NCBI GenBank assembly: GCA_023213395.1
Contig: CM041465.1
Location: 25,799,741-25,863,740, forward strand
DNA: 64,000 nt
Source of the DNA: Cycas panzhihuaensis
Taxonomy: Eukaryota; Cycadophyta
Direction of reading: 5' to 3'
Numbering within the stretch: position 1 is the stretch's first letter; every line of letters starts with the position of its first letter. Positions 24,794 to 39,790 of the stretch are shown one piece after another. Below the pieces are notes generated by a model. That model ran no database searches and was not told the origin of the DNA. It was given only the letters and a program-made list of their open reading frames with translations. The position numbers and the translations under genes are program-made.

Positions 24794-27700
24794 ATGGTAA
24801 CAAGCTTTGGAAATATGATTATCCCTAAGTTTTATGGTAACAACTTTCTAAATTAGAGTAGGATGATGAGACCCATACTCATCGCTAATGACATGTAAGA
24901 GATTGTGAGAATATGTTACAATGAATTAGGTTAGAATGCCATAGATGTTGAAAGGTAGACTATAAGGAAAATATCAAAAAGGATAATTAAGCTCTTACCC
25001 TTATCTTTTGTGCATTGGAAGATCACATTTTCGTAAGAGTTAGTGAGTCTACAAAGTCAAAGGAAGCATGGGATACCCTTCAATTAATCTATAAAGGAGC
25101 TTCATCTTCTAAACTTTAAAATTTAAGAAGCAAATTTGAAAACTTACGTATGATGCCAATGGAATCTATGACAAAATTTATGTCTAAGGTACAAAACATA
25201 GTTAACTAAATGAGATTACTTAGAGATACATTAATAGAATAAAGAGTAGTAGAAAGGATCTTGAGATGTGTAGGTGCCATAAGAAGATTTGAAATAGTAG
25301 CAACAAGCATAGGGGTATCTAAATACCTAAGTACCCTTAAGGTTAAATAACTAAGTACCTTGTTGATAATAGTTAAAGAATAACAAAATACAAATGAAGC
25401 CCTAGAGTATGCCTTCACTACCAAGGCAAGAATCCAACCTCATTCTCAAGATGGTACATCAAAGTCCAAAGAACTATCTACTAAATGAAGAGATAAAAAT
25501 CCTAGAAGGGATATACATCAAGATCCACCACCTAAATACCAAGCTCCTCACTAAAGGAGACAAGAAGCAAACCAAAGGAATGTCAATATTCCTAGGTACC
25601 AAAATAAAGAAAAATAACTTGAGGCACATCCATATTGCCTAAATTGCCATGGAAATGTTCAAGCTCAAAGATCAAATCTAAATTATTATGACATTAGACC
25701 AAGGGATAATCAAGTCCCCCATTATGAGGAAAAGGGAAGATCATCCCACATAGAAATACCTTATCCTCATAGTCAAAGTATAAGCTATAGGAGAAGAGAT
25801 ATACTATATTGTACCTATTATAATTGTAGTGGTCATTCAAAAGATAAATATTTTTTAAAATATACACCACCCATAAAAGGTAGCATGAATACCACAATCA
25901 AAATAAGGGATAATAATAGGCTTTTCCTATCCAACTATACTACCCAAGAAGAAGAAGATGATAGCTGATACATTGATTTAGGTTGCTCCACTCATATGAC
26001 ATATAAGGAGCATTTATTTTATACCTTGGATAAAACAAAAAGAGGATCAATAATGTTTAGTGATGACACATCCCATGAATCAATTGGTAGAGGAAATATT
26101 GCTCTCATAACAAATATAGGAGAATATAGACACCTTGATTATGTATTATATATTCTTACTTTGAAGAAAAATCTACTATTAGTAGGGTAGATGATGGGTT
26201 AAGATTACAAGGTTATCTTTGATAATAGTGAATGTATAATTAAAGATAAGAGAAGAAACAAGGCAGTTGTTGCAAAAGGTAAAATGATAAAGGATAGACT
26301 TTTCAAACTTGTCCTTACTCCATTAGATAGTTATGCCTTATGAACGACAATTAAATTGGATAGTGACTTATGGCATAGGAGATTTGGACATCTAAATTAT
26401 AACAGTTTAGCCTTGATGAAAAGGATGGACATGGTTAATGGGTTGTCCAACATTGAAGTGGATAAAACTATATGTGAGGGGTGCTTACTTGGCAAACGAC
26501 ATAGACAAAGCTTTCTAGATTATAGCTATCAGGCATTTAGACCACTTCAACTAGTATATATAGATATTTATAACCCTATGGATGCCCCTTTATTAGAAGG
26601 TACATGCTACTTCATCACATTTATTTATGACTACACTAGGAAGATTTAGGTATTCTTCCTTAAGTTCAAATCTGATGCCTTCTAATACTTTATTAACCTC
26701 AAAACCTTTGTGGAGTGATAAAGTGGGTATAAAATTCTCTCACTAAGATCAAATAATGGGGGAGAATTCATCTTTAATGAAGTTAAAGAATACTATATAC
26801 ATCATGGGATAAGAAGGTAGCTCATAAATCCTTACACCCCATAATGAAATGGTGTAGCTAAGAGAAAAAATTACACCATTGCAGAAATAGCAAGGTGCAT
26901 GTTGAAAGACAAAAAATTGGGATATGAATTTTGGGTGGAAGTAGTCTATATATATCTGTTTATCTCCTCAATAGGTGCTCTACCAAAGCCCTAAAGTAGA
27001 AGATATGTAAAGAATCTTAGATAGGATACAAGTCAAACATCCATCATTTAAGAGTTTTGGGTGCTTAGCCTATGCACATGTGCCTGATCAAATAAGATCC
27101 AAATTAGATGACCATAGTATTAGGTGTATATTTCTTGGTTATAGTGAAACTTCTAAATCATATAAGGTCTACGATCCTAAGTCAAAGAAGGTTATGGTGA
27201 GTACATATGTAAATTTCTAAGAAGATGCTTACTATCATGGTGATCAAGAAAAGAGGAAATAAGTAATAATTAATCTTAACATCTCTGCCAAGTTAAGATA
27301 TGTGCCTCTTATGTTTGACTCTAAATAATTCATTAATGAACCAAATAGGGAGGGAACCTCTTCTCAACATCCACCACAACGTCTTCCAAAATGGGTTTAA
27401 AGGAATCATAATATGTGTAACATCCTGGATAGTAATTGGAGATCTACTCGCTCACATAGGGTAAACTTTGCCCTTATGAGTAAAGTTTTGAAGTCCCACA
27501 AGCCTCAAATCTTTGATGAGGCCAATACACATGCCTCTTGGAGAAAGGTAATGGAAGACAAATATCACTCCATTGTTAAGAATGATACTTGGGAATTGGT
27601 TGACTTACCTCCCAATAAAAGGGAAATTGGTACTAAATTGATTTATAAAACCAAGTTTTGATGTGATGGATCAATCGATAAATAGAAAGCTAGATTGGTA

Positions 27701-29030
27701 GCTGAAGGTTATACACAAAGAGAAGTTATTGGTTATAATGAGACATTTGCCTCTATTACACGAATGGAAACTATTCATATGATGATGAGTTTAGCAACTC
27801 AAATGGGATGAAATATTTATGAAATAGACATTAAAAGTACTTCCCTCAATAGTTGCATTAAAGAAGATATTTATGTCTCTTAACCACTTAGTTTTAAAGT
27901 CAAGGAGGAACAAGACAAAGTATACAAACTTAAAAAGGCACTTTATGATTTGAAGCAAGCACACAGGGCCTAGTATTCCTACATTGACAAATATTTTAGA
28001 GATTAAAACTTTGAAGGGTCTCAATCAAATTCAAATATATACATCAAAATCAAGGGAGATTCTATTCTAACTGTGGGACTCTATATAGATGATCTTGTCT
28101 ACACTAGAAATGACCCTCATCTTTTGTAAAACTTAAAAGAGGCCATGTGTAAAGAATTTGAAATGATAGATTTGGGATTAATGTGTTACTTCCTAGGTCT
28201 TTAAGGTATGGCATGATAAAAATAATATCTTCATCTCCCAAAGGAAATATACCTTATACCTATTACAAAAGTTTAGGATGATCGATTGCAAACCTTTAGC
28301 AACTCCATCTAATATAGGAATTAAGCTATCTAAACTAGATGATTCTACACATGTTGATCCTATACTTTATATACAGTTAATTAGCAATTTGATTTACTTG
28401 ACTCACACTCAACTAAGTATAATACATTCAATCAACATAGTATCTTGATTCGTGTAAGATCCTAAGACTACTCATTAGAAAGTAGCCAAAAGGATTTTAT
28501 GATATCTTAAAGGCACTATAGAATATAGTCTATATTACAAAGCTTCATCAAATTTTAGGTTGATAAGTTATACAGATTTAGATTGGGTAGGTGATATAGA
28601 TGACAAGAAATTGACTTCAGTTTACACTTTCAATGTGGGGTCAGCAGCCATAGCTTGGAGCACCAAAAAGTAAAATACAGTCTCTATATCTATAGCTGAA
28701 GCAAAATATAAAGTAGTAATCTCTATCACATGTGAAACAATTTGGTTACGAAGACTATTACAAGATTTTTAGCTAGAACCAAAAGGACCTACAAGAATTT
28801 AGTATGATAATTAAAGCATAATACAGATGATAAAGAACCTAGTATTTCACAATAGAACAAAGCATATTGAGATGCAGCACCATTTTATTTGAGAGCTAGT
28901 ACAAGCAGGAGAAATTTAATTAGCATATTACAACACCAAAGATTAAGCAGCAGGCATCTTCACAAAAGCTTTAGGTAAGATCAAATTTCAGAAATTCAAA
29001 GACAAGTTGGGAATTCTACACATTGGCCAT
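24794..29030 (+). pseudogene. Copia 1 gag-pol, decayed
   Basis: The ATG at 24794 opens a gag reading MVTSFGNMIIPKFYG, like the plant copia gag N-terminus. A zinc-knuckle remnant YCTYYNCSGHSKDKY is near 25810. Protease begins near 25968 as YIDLGCSTHMT, where DSG has become DLG. The integrase zinc domain is WHRRFGHL...CEGCLLGK (26371-26510). The core follows to about 27230, with RSNNGGEF where the family has an Asp. RT spans about 27410-28260 (RWKVMEDKYHSI-type start, GLYIDDLVYT catalytic box intact near 28076). RNase H runs at about 28600-28990 (AEAKYK, NRTKHIEM, FTKALGKIKF). Dozens of stops, mostly at Gln and Trp positions, interrupt one largely continuous order. It cannot make a polyprotein. 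Confidence 0.9.
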
Positions 29031-29033
29031 TAT

Positions 29034-29042
29034 GAGGGAGAA
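29034..29042 (+). other. Copia 1 polypurine tract
   Basis: GAGGGAGAA sits directly before the 3' LTR, where plus-strand DNA synthesis is primed in reverse transcription. Confidence 0.8.
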
Positions 29043-29399
29043 TATTGGGATAATACCTAATATAGAAGTCTGTGTGACCACCTTAGGCCCCTCAATGGCA
29101 CTTTGAGCCTTCAAAAGTCACCTTGGGCCACCTAATGCCACTAAGTAGTCACCTACATCCAACATGGAGCCACCACAGGTATGATATTTTATTTATATGA
29201 TTAATATTTTAATAATTATTTGAATTTTTAAGTTAAGTTAAGTTGAGGTGCTTGTTGCCTCCCCAAAATTCTATTTATAGGTGGGGAATACCTCCTTAGT
29301 ATTTTTCAACACCGTTGCTTAACATTTAGGAATTATTATTCACTTCAAGAAGACATTGCGACACTTGTAATCCTCCTACTCTTCTCCTCGATGCCAATA
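29043..29399 (+). repeat. Copia 1 3' LTR
   Basis: The 357-bp LTR begins TATTGGGATAATACC and ends GCCAATA. Both ends carry transitions relative to TG...CA. The ATATT duplication follows at 29400. Confidence 0.9.
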
Positions 29400-29482
29400 A
29401 TATTAAGAGTGTTTTAAATATATACATCTTCTAGTTAATATAAGAAATAAGAATTACACGAATTAAATATAGCATCTTAATA

Positions 29483-30148
29483 ATTTTCCCATAAGATTTA
29501 ATTTATGTCATAAGTTAATGTCCATATGAAGAGACAACCATATACTAAGACATATAGGTAACTAGCCATTATATTTTCTAGTGCTCTAGGATGCTCTTTA
29601 CATATATAGTTCATCAACTTCTTCATTGAAGTATGCTTCCCTTGTGTATGTACATCTTCAGCTCTGAACCTAAGTAAATAATATAGGCTATTCAATATAT
29701 TTTCACTTGCAACCTATTCACACTAGCATACACAAGCCTTACAAATAACCATTGTAGTCATTGAAAATATTTTTAAATATAAGCCCATCCCCTAGTCCAT
29801 GTGAAGCAAACTTGCATTATAATATGATAAATTTTAACACCTTGACCATGCACATCTAATATATTTTAATCAAAATTATATTAAATATATATAAAGTAAT
29901 CTATGCCTGAATTTTTTCTCAAAAAGAACCCCTTCTATAATGCTTTAAAATGCAAGTAGTAAGTTCTCTAATTAAGATATCTTTCATGGAAAGCTTAAAA
30001 GGGGTCATGCAACCACCTATTTTGACTACATTAAAACAAGGAAGTTGACATAATAAATGGCACTCATATTTGATACTTTAGTGAAGAGATACAGAAGAAA
30101 CACTACTAGTAGGTTACTAAAAAATAAAAAATAGGTAAAAATAAAAAT
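29483..30148. other. Host sequence between R1 and Copia 4
   Basis: No gene is visible. The phrase GCAACCACCTATTTTGAC and its surroundings (about 29990-30140) resemble 34300-34480 inside the pol-less LTR element, so this may be a second, older copy of that family. Confidence 0.4.
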
Positions 30149-30509
30149 TGTTAAAGAATTGAAACAGAGAAGTAGATTACATAACAATAAAGTGGATTAC
30201 ACAAATACATATTAGAAAGATATTTAACATAATTTATACACAACTATTTAGATAGGTGGAAAACCCCTTTAAGGGAAGAAAAACCATCTCAAAAAATAGA
30301 TAATTGTATTATCAAAGTGCATAGTATACAACATACATAATCTATCCCCAACTCTTAATTTTTTAAGAAAGAAAATATGACACTTTAAAAAGGTTGAGTC
30401 AGGTACCCAATCAGTCAATCGCTTTTTTAATTAATATAATATAATACATAAAATAACTATATAATGTTTACATTAAATTAAAAATATAAGATAGCATTAC
30501 TTACTAACA
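30149..30509 (-). repeat. Copia 4 3' LTR
   Basis: The 361-bp LTR begins TGTTAAAG and ends CTAACA. It is colinear with 40627-40985; shared phrases include GGAAAACCCCTTTA and AGATAATTGTATTATC. Confidence 0.88.
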
Positions 30510-30521
30510 TCCCCCTTTAAT
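30510..30521 (-). other. Copia 4 polypurine tract (reverse)
   Basis: TCCCCCTTTAAT directly abuts the left LTR; on the minus strand it reads ATTAAAGGGGGA, followed by the LTR start. Confidence 0.8.
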
Positions 30522-33159
30522 AATGTCTTATATACAAAGATGATGAAGACTTTAGCATATTGATCCTCCTTTGATGAAGGCTTCATCAATCTTGATTAGT
30601 TAGTGTAGCTTATCGAACCTGAATTTTGTAAGTGGCTTTGTTAGGATATCCATAACTTGAATATCTATAGGATAATATAGTAAGTGAATGGTTCTGTCAT
30701 TTACCAAATTTCAAATAAAGTATTGATATAGTTTAATATGATTTGTTCTAGAATGAGCAACAGGATTAATAGTAATAGAAATAACACTTTCATTATCAAC
30801 ATTTAAGTTAGTAAAAGATAAGAAAAATTTAAGCTCATTTAATAAAGATTAAATCCATAATACTTCTTTTCTTGCTTAAACAAGAGCTCTATATTTAACT
30901 TTAGTTATAGAAACTACTAATAATTAAATCTTTTTACTTGACAAAAATAATTAGAGAGGAGTCTAGGAAAAAGATATACCTAGTCGTAGATTTCCTTTCA
31001 TTAGTATCTACTACCTAGTCAAAATTTATATAACCAATTAGTTCAAAATGATCATTAGATTATTTATAAGTCAAACCAAAATGAGTAGTGCCTTTAAGAT
31101 AATGTAGGATTCTCTTAGCTACTTTCTAATTTGATTCATATGGTTATTGCATGGATCTATAAAATAAAACTATAGCATAAGAAATATTAGGTTAAGTTTG
31201 AGTAATATAAATTAAACTACTAATCAATTATTGATATAGAGTTATGTTAATTAATAGTGTAGTGTAGTTAATAGTTAGTTTAGTGCTAAATTATACAAGG
31301 TTTGTGGTAAGTTTAGAGTTTTCCATATTGAATCTTTTCAAAAGATATAAAATATATTTGGGTTGAGAAATGATAATTTCAATCTCTTTTTAACAAACTT
31401 TAAGTCCTAAAAAATAGTGTAATAGGCTTAAATCTATCATTTCAAATTAAGACATTAAGTTAGATTTTAAATTTAAAATATCTAAAGTTGAAGATCAATT
31501 ATAATGTCATATGTATAAAGAGTCAAAAAAGTAATCTCATTATTATCTCTCTTAAAGTAAAGATTAGGATCACTAATGGATTTAGTAAAACCATTATTTA
31601 AGATAAATTCATCAATTTTATTGTACTCAAACCTATGGGCTTGTTTGAGTCCATATAAAGATTTCTTTAATTTCATAAACTAAATTAAGATCTAAAATAA
31701 AGACTTAGGATTATTTCATATAGTTTTCTTCTTCTAAATCCCCATTGAAAAAGTCATTTTTAACATCTACTTGATGTATTTTCTAATTAAATTTAGTTGC
31801 ATTTGAAATAATATTTTTAATAGTATTTATTTTTAATACTGGGAAAAAAGTTTTATTATAGTCTAGATCATCAACTTGAGAAAAACCTTTCATAACTAAA
31901 CATGCTTTATGTTTTTCAGTGGCACCTTTAAAGTTATATTTTGTATGATATATATATTTACAATCTACCAAAATTTTCTTTGGAGGAAGAGGAACTATTA
32001 TTTTTAAGAAGAGTATCAAATTCATTGTTCATTACTTATTTCCAAAATGGATTTTGACTAGCTTCTTTAAAGGAATTTGAATTAATTTGGGATATTATCT
32101 TTGTTATAAGAGTAAAGCTAAGTTATTATTTTTGAGATCTAGTTTTTCTAGAATCAAAAGGATTACTAACATTTGTTCCAATATTAAAGATTATTTTCTT
32201 TACACATTTAGGTTGTTTTTAATGTGTGATAGTTATTTCACTAGTTTTATTTGATTCTATTAATGTCTAGTTTTGAACTTATTTCTCTAGATTTATTTTA
32301 TCTTTATTATTATATTTAGTTTGTTTATTATTTAGTTTAGATATAAAGTTATTTATGAAAATATCTTTAAGAAGTAAGGATATTTGGTTAGAATTAGAAT
32401 TTCATGAAGATCCTTCTTCATCAAACTTAACATCATGCATAATAGATATAATGTGCATTACTAGGTCAAATAAGTGATAGGTCTTTCTTTCTTCACTATA
32501 TCTTATAAGAAGATACTTAGAATTTTTAGGATCAAGTTTTTATCTTTTTTATTTGGGGATATCTGCCCATGCATCACTTTTAAAAAATTTAAGATGTTTA
32601 ATAATTAGTTTTCTTCTAGACAATTTTTCTATAGGTGTCATATTATCTAAGGCTTTGGTTGGTAATCTATTTAATAAATAATTAGAATAACTTGTGGCTT
32701 CTACCCAAAGTTTTAAATCTAGGTTTTTTGAATGTAACATAAATCTTGCTATATTAACTAAAGTTCTATCTTTTCTCTTAACCACTTTATTTTATTATGC
32801 AGTATAGGAAACTATATATTAAACTTTAATACCATTTTTTTTGTAGTAAGTACTAAATTTATTATGGATATATTCTTTAGTATTATCTATTCTTAGATTT
32901 TTTATTTTATAATTAGATCTATTTTCTACTAAGATTTTAAATTATAAGAAAGTATTAAAATTTTCATCACAATTTTTGAGAATATATACCCAACACTTTC
33001 TTAAATAATCATCCATAAAATTTATAAAGTAGCAACTACCAAAATAAGAATTTACTTGGAAAGATCCATAAATATTTGAATGGATAAGTTCTAAGGGTTA
33101 TTTAGCTCTAAAATTGATTTTTTGTTGAAAAGGAATTATGTGTTGTTTGCCTATCATAC

Positions 33160-33544
33160 TGTTGAAAACAAAGATTCAAAGATTACCTTTGAAATTATAA
33201 TGAAAATATGAATGTAAAATATATTACAAGTTTGAGGCATTGAAGATAAAATATTAAATGAAGTGCATAAAAGATAAAGCATATACCATACAAAATATAA
33301 TAAAGATGTGGGAAAATGATCACCTTCCAAATATTGCATTAGTCATGAATACATATTTATAGTATATATGACCTCATACTTGACTAATCAAATGAAAGAA
33401 CCTTTATGTCCACTAATGGGATGATTATATGAATAGATGTACACTTGTGCATACATCTCAATATCATAATAAAACATACCTATGAGAGTTAAGGGGGACA
33501 CTTAACAAAATACATAAATCAATATTAAATATTATGTTTTAACA
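33160..33544 (-). repeat. Pol-less element 3' LTR
   Basis: TGTTGAAAACAAAG to TTTTAACA, 385 bp. It is colinear with 35597-35977, sharing GATTCAAAGATTACCTTTG and GAAAATGATCACCTTC. Confidence 0.9.
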
Positions 33545-35596
33545 TCCTCCCCCCAAATAATATTTAACGTCACATTTATAAATTATATAGGAATTTGTTA
33601 GAACAAATGAAGATTGACTCTATATTATACTAGTTGTATTTATAAGCTATAAATAAAATCTACTAAAGTTTGTATAAAGAAAGGTACATCTACTAGAGTG
33701 TATGGGTAACTAACTACTGTAACTACCAGTTGAATAGGAACCTACTTGGGATACATGGTTCAATCAGTATCAATCAACTTCATTTTAAGACCAAGTCTTC
33801 TAGGCAAATGAGTTAAGTACTAAAGCAATAACATTCTTGTTTGAAGTAATTAATTTGTAGTTCCTTCATTCTTATTTGAGGTAACCAATTTGTGGTTCCT
33901 TTAACAGTAAGAATAGGATACACCTTAAAGCCTATGTGGTTCTTCAAGGATATAAATGTATATCACTTAGAGTTTAAGCTTTCTAAGTTTACTAAATATC
34001 AAATATGCTTCTATGCAACATCTTCTTCTAAAAGACAATAATACAACTACCAACAAGTAAATAAGTGAAAAAAGAGTTCTTAAGAACTTTCAAACTATCA
34101 TAAATAAGTATTTTTTACTTAAATTTAAACCAAACATTACTCTTTTTACTTCTAAATATAAAAATAACATTGCCATATTATTAGGAACATTGAAAATTTG
34201 TAAGATATATGAAAATAGATCTAAAAATATATTATGAAATGCACTTTTTATGAAGTTTTAAGTATTTTTATGAACTTTACTAATTAAAATAATAGGCCTC
34301 TAAGTTTTGAACTATGCCTTGCAACCATCTATTTTGACCATCTCAAAACAATAAATCTAATGTGACTGATGGAACTAAATTTTGACATCATAGTGAGAAG
34401 ATATGAAGGAAAAAGTATTAGTGACCCATGGAAAAGTACATGATCCTTTATAAAATGGAGGCAGAATTAAAATATTATCAAGTACTAAATAAAATTTTTA
34501 AAAAACAAAAAAGTATCCAAATTATTTTACTCCATTTTAAAGTCTACCCCTTTTTGCTTAGCCTAAGGTCACGTGGACTAACCATATGACCACTTGTAGA
34601 TTGATAAACACCTTCATTAGATTTGAAATAATTATTTACTATGATTAAATTAATTAAAAATATTACAACTTTTTTTATTAAATAAAAAAATTCACACATC
34701 TATTTTTTGTCTACAACATTTTATCTCTGAGCATATAGGATTTTCAAATAGCAAGAGGGTATATGGCCACTTTTACTACAAGATTGCATGTGGCTGGGAT
34801 GATGTGAGAAGGGCAATCGATCGATATGATCTCTACGATAGATTCTCCTTCCTATAGTTATAACTTCTTTTTTATTTACAGTAGCTCTTGTGTGATGGCC
34901 TAATGATAAATGACCAGCAACATGATTGCCATACTCTATTTTCATCCTTCTCAATTTTAGCTTTGGCCCTTTTTTTGTATTAATTTTCTCTATTTTTGTA
35001 GTTGTATGATGTGTTTGACTCTAACTTCTATAATGGATAGTCTATACAGGATTTGATCAGGGCTATAGATATGTTTTTTTTCCCTTCTATATAAGGTGCA
35101 TGGCATGGGGCAAACATAATAGATTTCTTCCTCTAATTGTGTGATAGGGAAATAGGTTGATATCTTCCCTATCTCTTAAGATTTCTTCATTATGAAGGGA
35201 TCTCTATTAATGAGACATCTCCAACTAGCTTGTATATTTCAATCGTGGTGAGGCTATGATTGTCCACTAATAGAAAGCAAAAGAACATCTACTCCATCAA
35301 TAATGACATCATGACAAGCAACTAGTAGGCTCCATGGAAGCGGCTTCTTTCTCTAATTTACAGTGGGCATATTTATTCCCTATTGGCTATGTATTAGGGC
35401 AACATCTCTAACAGGTAATTATGGTATTTTCTCAACCAAAATAAGGTCTAACTTTCTCTATTATGTACATCTTCACTAGCTATTTATATCTCTTATTTTA
35501 TAGGTTCTTAAATAAACTAAAAATAGGCTCAAGATTTCAATTGACAAGATCTTTGTCTCACTATAGTGGCTTAGATTTAACCCTGTTTTGATACCA

Positions 35597-35977
35597 TGTT
35601 ATTAATAGAGATTCAAAGATTACCTTTGGAATCATAATAAAAATATGAATGTGAAACATATTATAAGTATGAGGTATTGAAGATAAAATAATAAATAAAA
35701 TATAGAAAATATAAAGCATGTACTATACAAAATGTAATAAAGATAGGAAAATGATCACCTTCTAAATATTGCATTAGGTATGAATACATAGTTATAATAC
35801 ATGCGACCTCATACTTGGCTATTAAGTGAAAGAACCCTTATGTCCACCGATGAGACAATTACATGAATAGGTGTGCACCATGCATACATCTTAATATCAC
35901 AATAAAATATACCTATGAGAGTTTATATGAACACTTAACAAAATATATAAACTAATATTAAGCATTATGTTTTAATA
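35597..35977 (-). repeat. Pol-less element 5' LTR
   Basis: TGTTATTAATAGAG to TTTTAATA, 381 bp, with CATAC directly after. The reverse primer site directly precedes it. Confidence 0.9.
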
Positions 35978-37897
35978 CATACAAGTTTCACAAACTCCAT
36001 AGATAGTTTTACAAGGTAGTAGTCTAAGAACCATATTATGCCAAGTTAGGACTTATAGTTTTTTATAACTCTTAAGGCCAAAATGAGCATTCCAAAGTTT
36101 TTGATTGGATCCAATTAGTAATTTAAAAAGATAAAAGTTTTCTATTTAGTGGAATGAGTTAGATAAGATGGACTATAGAGATTGGTCTTATGATTAACAA
36201 GTTTAGGGACAATGGCTTTAAATTTATTTAACAATTATTTAATGATAAACTTATATTTCTAGAATTCAACAATAAGATCTTTCTAGTAAATTTAATAAAT
36301 AGAAAGAAGATTAGGTAAAAGACCAGGAACACAAAAAATATTATTAATTAAACCATTTCTTAAAGAGACATTATTAGTTCTGATTACATAGAGTTAGGAA
36401 CCACTTTAGAAAGAAATTTCTTATTTGGAATTAAATCCTAGTTTGTAAGTAGATAATAGTTCTAGTTTTTTGGTCATATGATGGGTAGCTCTAAAATCTA
36501 AAATCTAAGAATAAGTTTATGTGGTTAAAGTAGAGAAAGCTAATGTAGAAGTAGTTAAAGTATGATTAGATTTTGGTTGAATACCCCTAAAGGATTTCCA
36601 ATCTTTGGAAGTAATTTTATTTCTACGTACATTAATGATATATTCTTTCTTATGATAAGAAGCATAGGTTAATATAGAAATAGATTTAGAAAAGTTGTTA
36701 TTTTGATGAAAAAATTATGTAGTTTGATTAGAATTGGTAGAATTGAATTTTAGATGATTATTAGGAATGGAATTCCTATATGGTTTATGTGTTTTATAAA
36801 CATTATAATATTTGATAGTAGATTGACAATTTTAATTTTTTGGTTTTTGAGATCTTGAGTTGGAGAATAAAGCTTGTGAGGGGCCTTTTAGTTCTCTTGT
36901 TTGGATTAGCATAGATTGATATTCAACCAACTAGTTTGTGAGTACATCAAAAGAGATGACTGGATGACCATACTATTTTCAAGTAGTTTTATACTAGTTA
37001 AAATCTTTAGGAAGCTTATTAATGGCAAGAAGTATGAGTGTATCACCATCTTTAGCATGAGTAATGGTTGTGGTTATGTATTTTTCTTTGAAGATTGTGT
37101 TAATATAGTTACCAAGCTCAATGTTAATTGACTATAAGTGGGATAAAAATTCCTTAACTCTTGAAAAATCTTCATACTTTAGATCATATTAATTTTGTTC
37201 TAAAATGGCAACCCGAGTGGTATTTATCTTTTCATATTTATTATTTAGTTTAGTTTGAATAATAGCAAGTCCATATGTATCAGTGAGCTTCCTTATAATA
37301 TCAAGAGAGAGAGAGGTAAGGATGGTACCTAAAGCTCTATTAAAGTTCATTAGATACACCACATAGGTATATAAGGTTTTATCTGTAGGTGGTTGTAATT
37401 ATTTGGTAATGTATCTCATAGATTTTATTATTTAAGTTGATTTAACACTTTAAGTTTCTAGTCAACATAATTGGGGACAATTAGAACTAGAATATTTATA
37501 GAAGAAGTTGTTCCTAGTATGAGAACCATTTTGGGAAAGAGATCCACCAATAGAAAAGGAAAAGCACTTTCTTTTGAGTTTGAACTATCTAATACAAGTA
37601 CTTAATTTATAGAAATAAAGAAGTACATTCATTTAAAAAAATAATAATAATCCACTTGCCATGAAGAAAATTGTATATTAAGTAGATCTTCAAATTATCA
37701 AACCATGAAACATAAAAATATTTGAAATAAGAAAGTATGTTTATCAAAAATTTATAAGTGTAAACATAATTATAAGAAGTATGTATAATTATAAGGATTA
37801 GAAATTTATTAAAATATATTTTATAAATGTATTATTAGATGACCATCATTTGTGAGACCATTTATGCTTAGATTATTATCATGTTGTTATAAAGCAT

Positions 37898-38939
<1,042 letters not shown>

Positions 38940-39463
38940 TAAAATTAAAGTCAAATGATTGACTATAAATGAATTAAAAAGGAAAAAAAACAACTATAAA
39001 AATGTTTGAATTAATGAGGGGAAAAAGGAATCAATAAAAGGGCAGTTGAATTATCTTTTGACGATATTATATAAAGTTATATATATTATAAATATAAGTA
39101 ACATATTTTATAAAACTAAGAAAGATTTTAATATTTTAACCACTAGAAAATTATATAAATATAGGATGATCTTAAAATTTTAAAGCTAAATCGAAAACTT
39201 TAATGTTCTAAATGTAAAATATTATTAAAAGAATTTAACTAACTATTATATAACCTAAGGTATAGAAATGATAATTAAAAAAACAAAAAAGGTTAAGAGC
39301 ATACTTACATACACAGACCCAACAAAATAATAAAAAGGAGCAAACTGGTTGAGATTACAATCAAATAGATGATGATGATTGCGATCAAATAGATGATGAC
39401 AATTATAATCAAGGAGATTATAATCAAATTGATCCACTAATAGAGAGGTGATTGAGCATCTAT

Positions 39464-39790
39464 GATTAAAGGTAGGTCTTTGTTTGAGGGGTGGTGGTGT
39501 GGTCATAGATGGATTGACAATTTTCCTTCCTTTCTCCCTAAGATGGCGAACAAGTTTTCTTCCTTCCTCCCTATGAGGAATCATACATAAATCAACAACT
39601 CTCTTTCTTTTCTTCCTCAAATGATGATGGTGAACAAGTTTTCTTCTTTTCTCCTAGTAGGGAATCATAGATGGATTAATAACTTTCCTTTCTTTCTTCC
39701 TATGGCATCAATGGAGAACAAGTTTTCTTCCTTTCTCCTTGTAAGGAAATGTAGATGGATCGATAACTTTCCTTCCTTTCTGATGGTGAG
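39464..39790. repeat. 84-bp tandem repeat in Copia 4 leader
   Basis: The phrase GAACAAGTTTTCTTC occurs at 39548, 39632 and 39716, exactly 84 bp apart, with CTTTCCTTCCTTTCT-like and ATAGATGGATTGA-like parts in each unit. About 3.5 to 4 units. Because 84 is a multiple of three, the repeat stays open in some frames and gives spurious repetitive proteins. Confidence 0.85.

Larger units (their letters stand above)
21495..29399 (+). mobile_element. Copia 1, full-length Ty1/copia element
   Basis: The 7.9-kb element has paired LTRs, a primer site, a polypurine tract and matching 5-bp ATATT duplications. Gag, protease, integrase, RT and RNase H occur in Ty1/copia order. The leader between the primer site and gag is unusually long, about 2.9 kb. 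All coding parts are heavily decayed, so it is old. It sits inside repeat R1. Confidence 0.92.
33160..35977 (-). mobile_element. Pol-less LTR element nested in Copia 4
   Basis: The 2.8-kb element has LTRs of 385 and 381 bp and exact CATAC duplications at 33155-33159 and 35978-35982. Its 2.05-kb interior has a reverse primer site TTTTGATACCA at 35586-35596 and a reverse polypurine tract TCCTCCCCCC at 33545-33554. No gag, protease, RT or integrase motif is visible, so it is a non-autonomous element intermediate between TRIM and LARD in size. It interrupts Copia 4 between protease and integrase and so is younger than Copia 4. Confidence 0.88.
30530..37560 (-). pseudogene. Copia 4 gag-pol, decayed and split
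   Basis: On the minus strand from the right: a gag region at about 37500-36600 (SLDIIRKLTDTYG-like helices, GPSQALFSNSRSQ); a protease reading LDFRATHHMT near 36500, where DSG has become DFR; then a pre-integrase zone interrupted by the nested element at 35977/33160. Continuing left: integrase remnants at 33150-32550 (ITPIEK-like and NYLLNRLPTKA segments); RT at 32025-31480 (KACLVMKGFSQVDDLDYNKTF, KKSLYGLKQAHR, and LTLYTYD where the YVDD box should be); and an RNase H tail at 31000-30530 (NHIKLYQYF, DILTKPLTK). Stops are dense. The gag start is not identifiable. Of the four Copia elements it has the fewest surviving open stretches. Confidence 0.8.
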
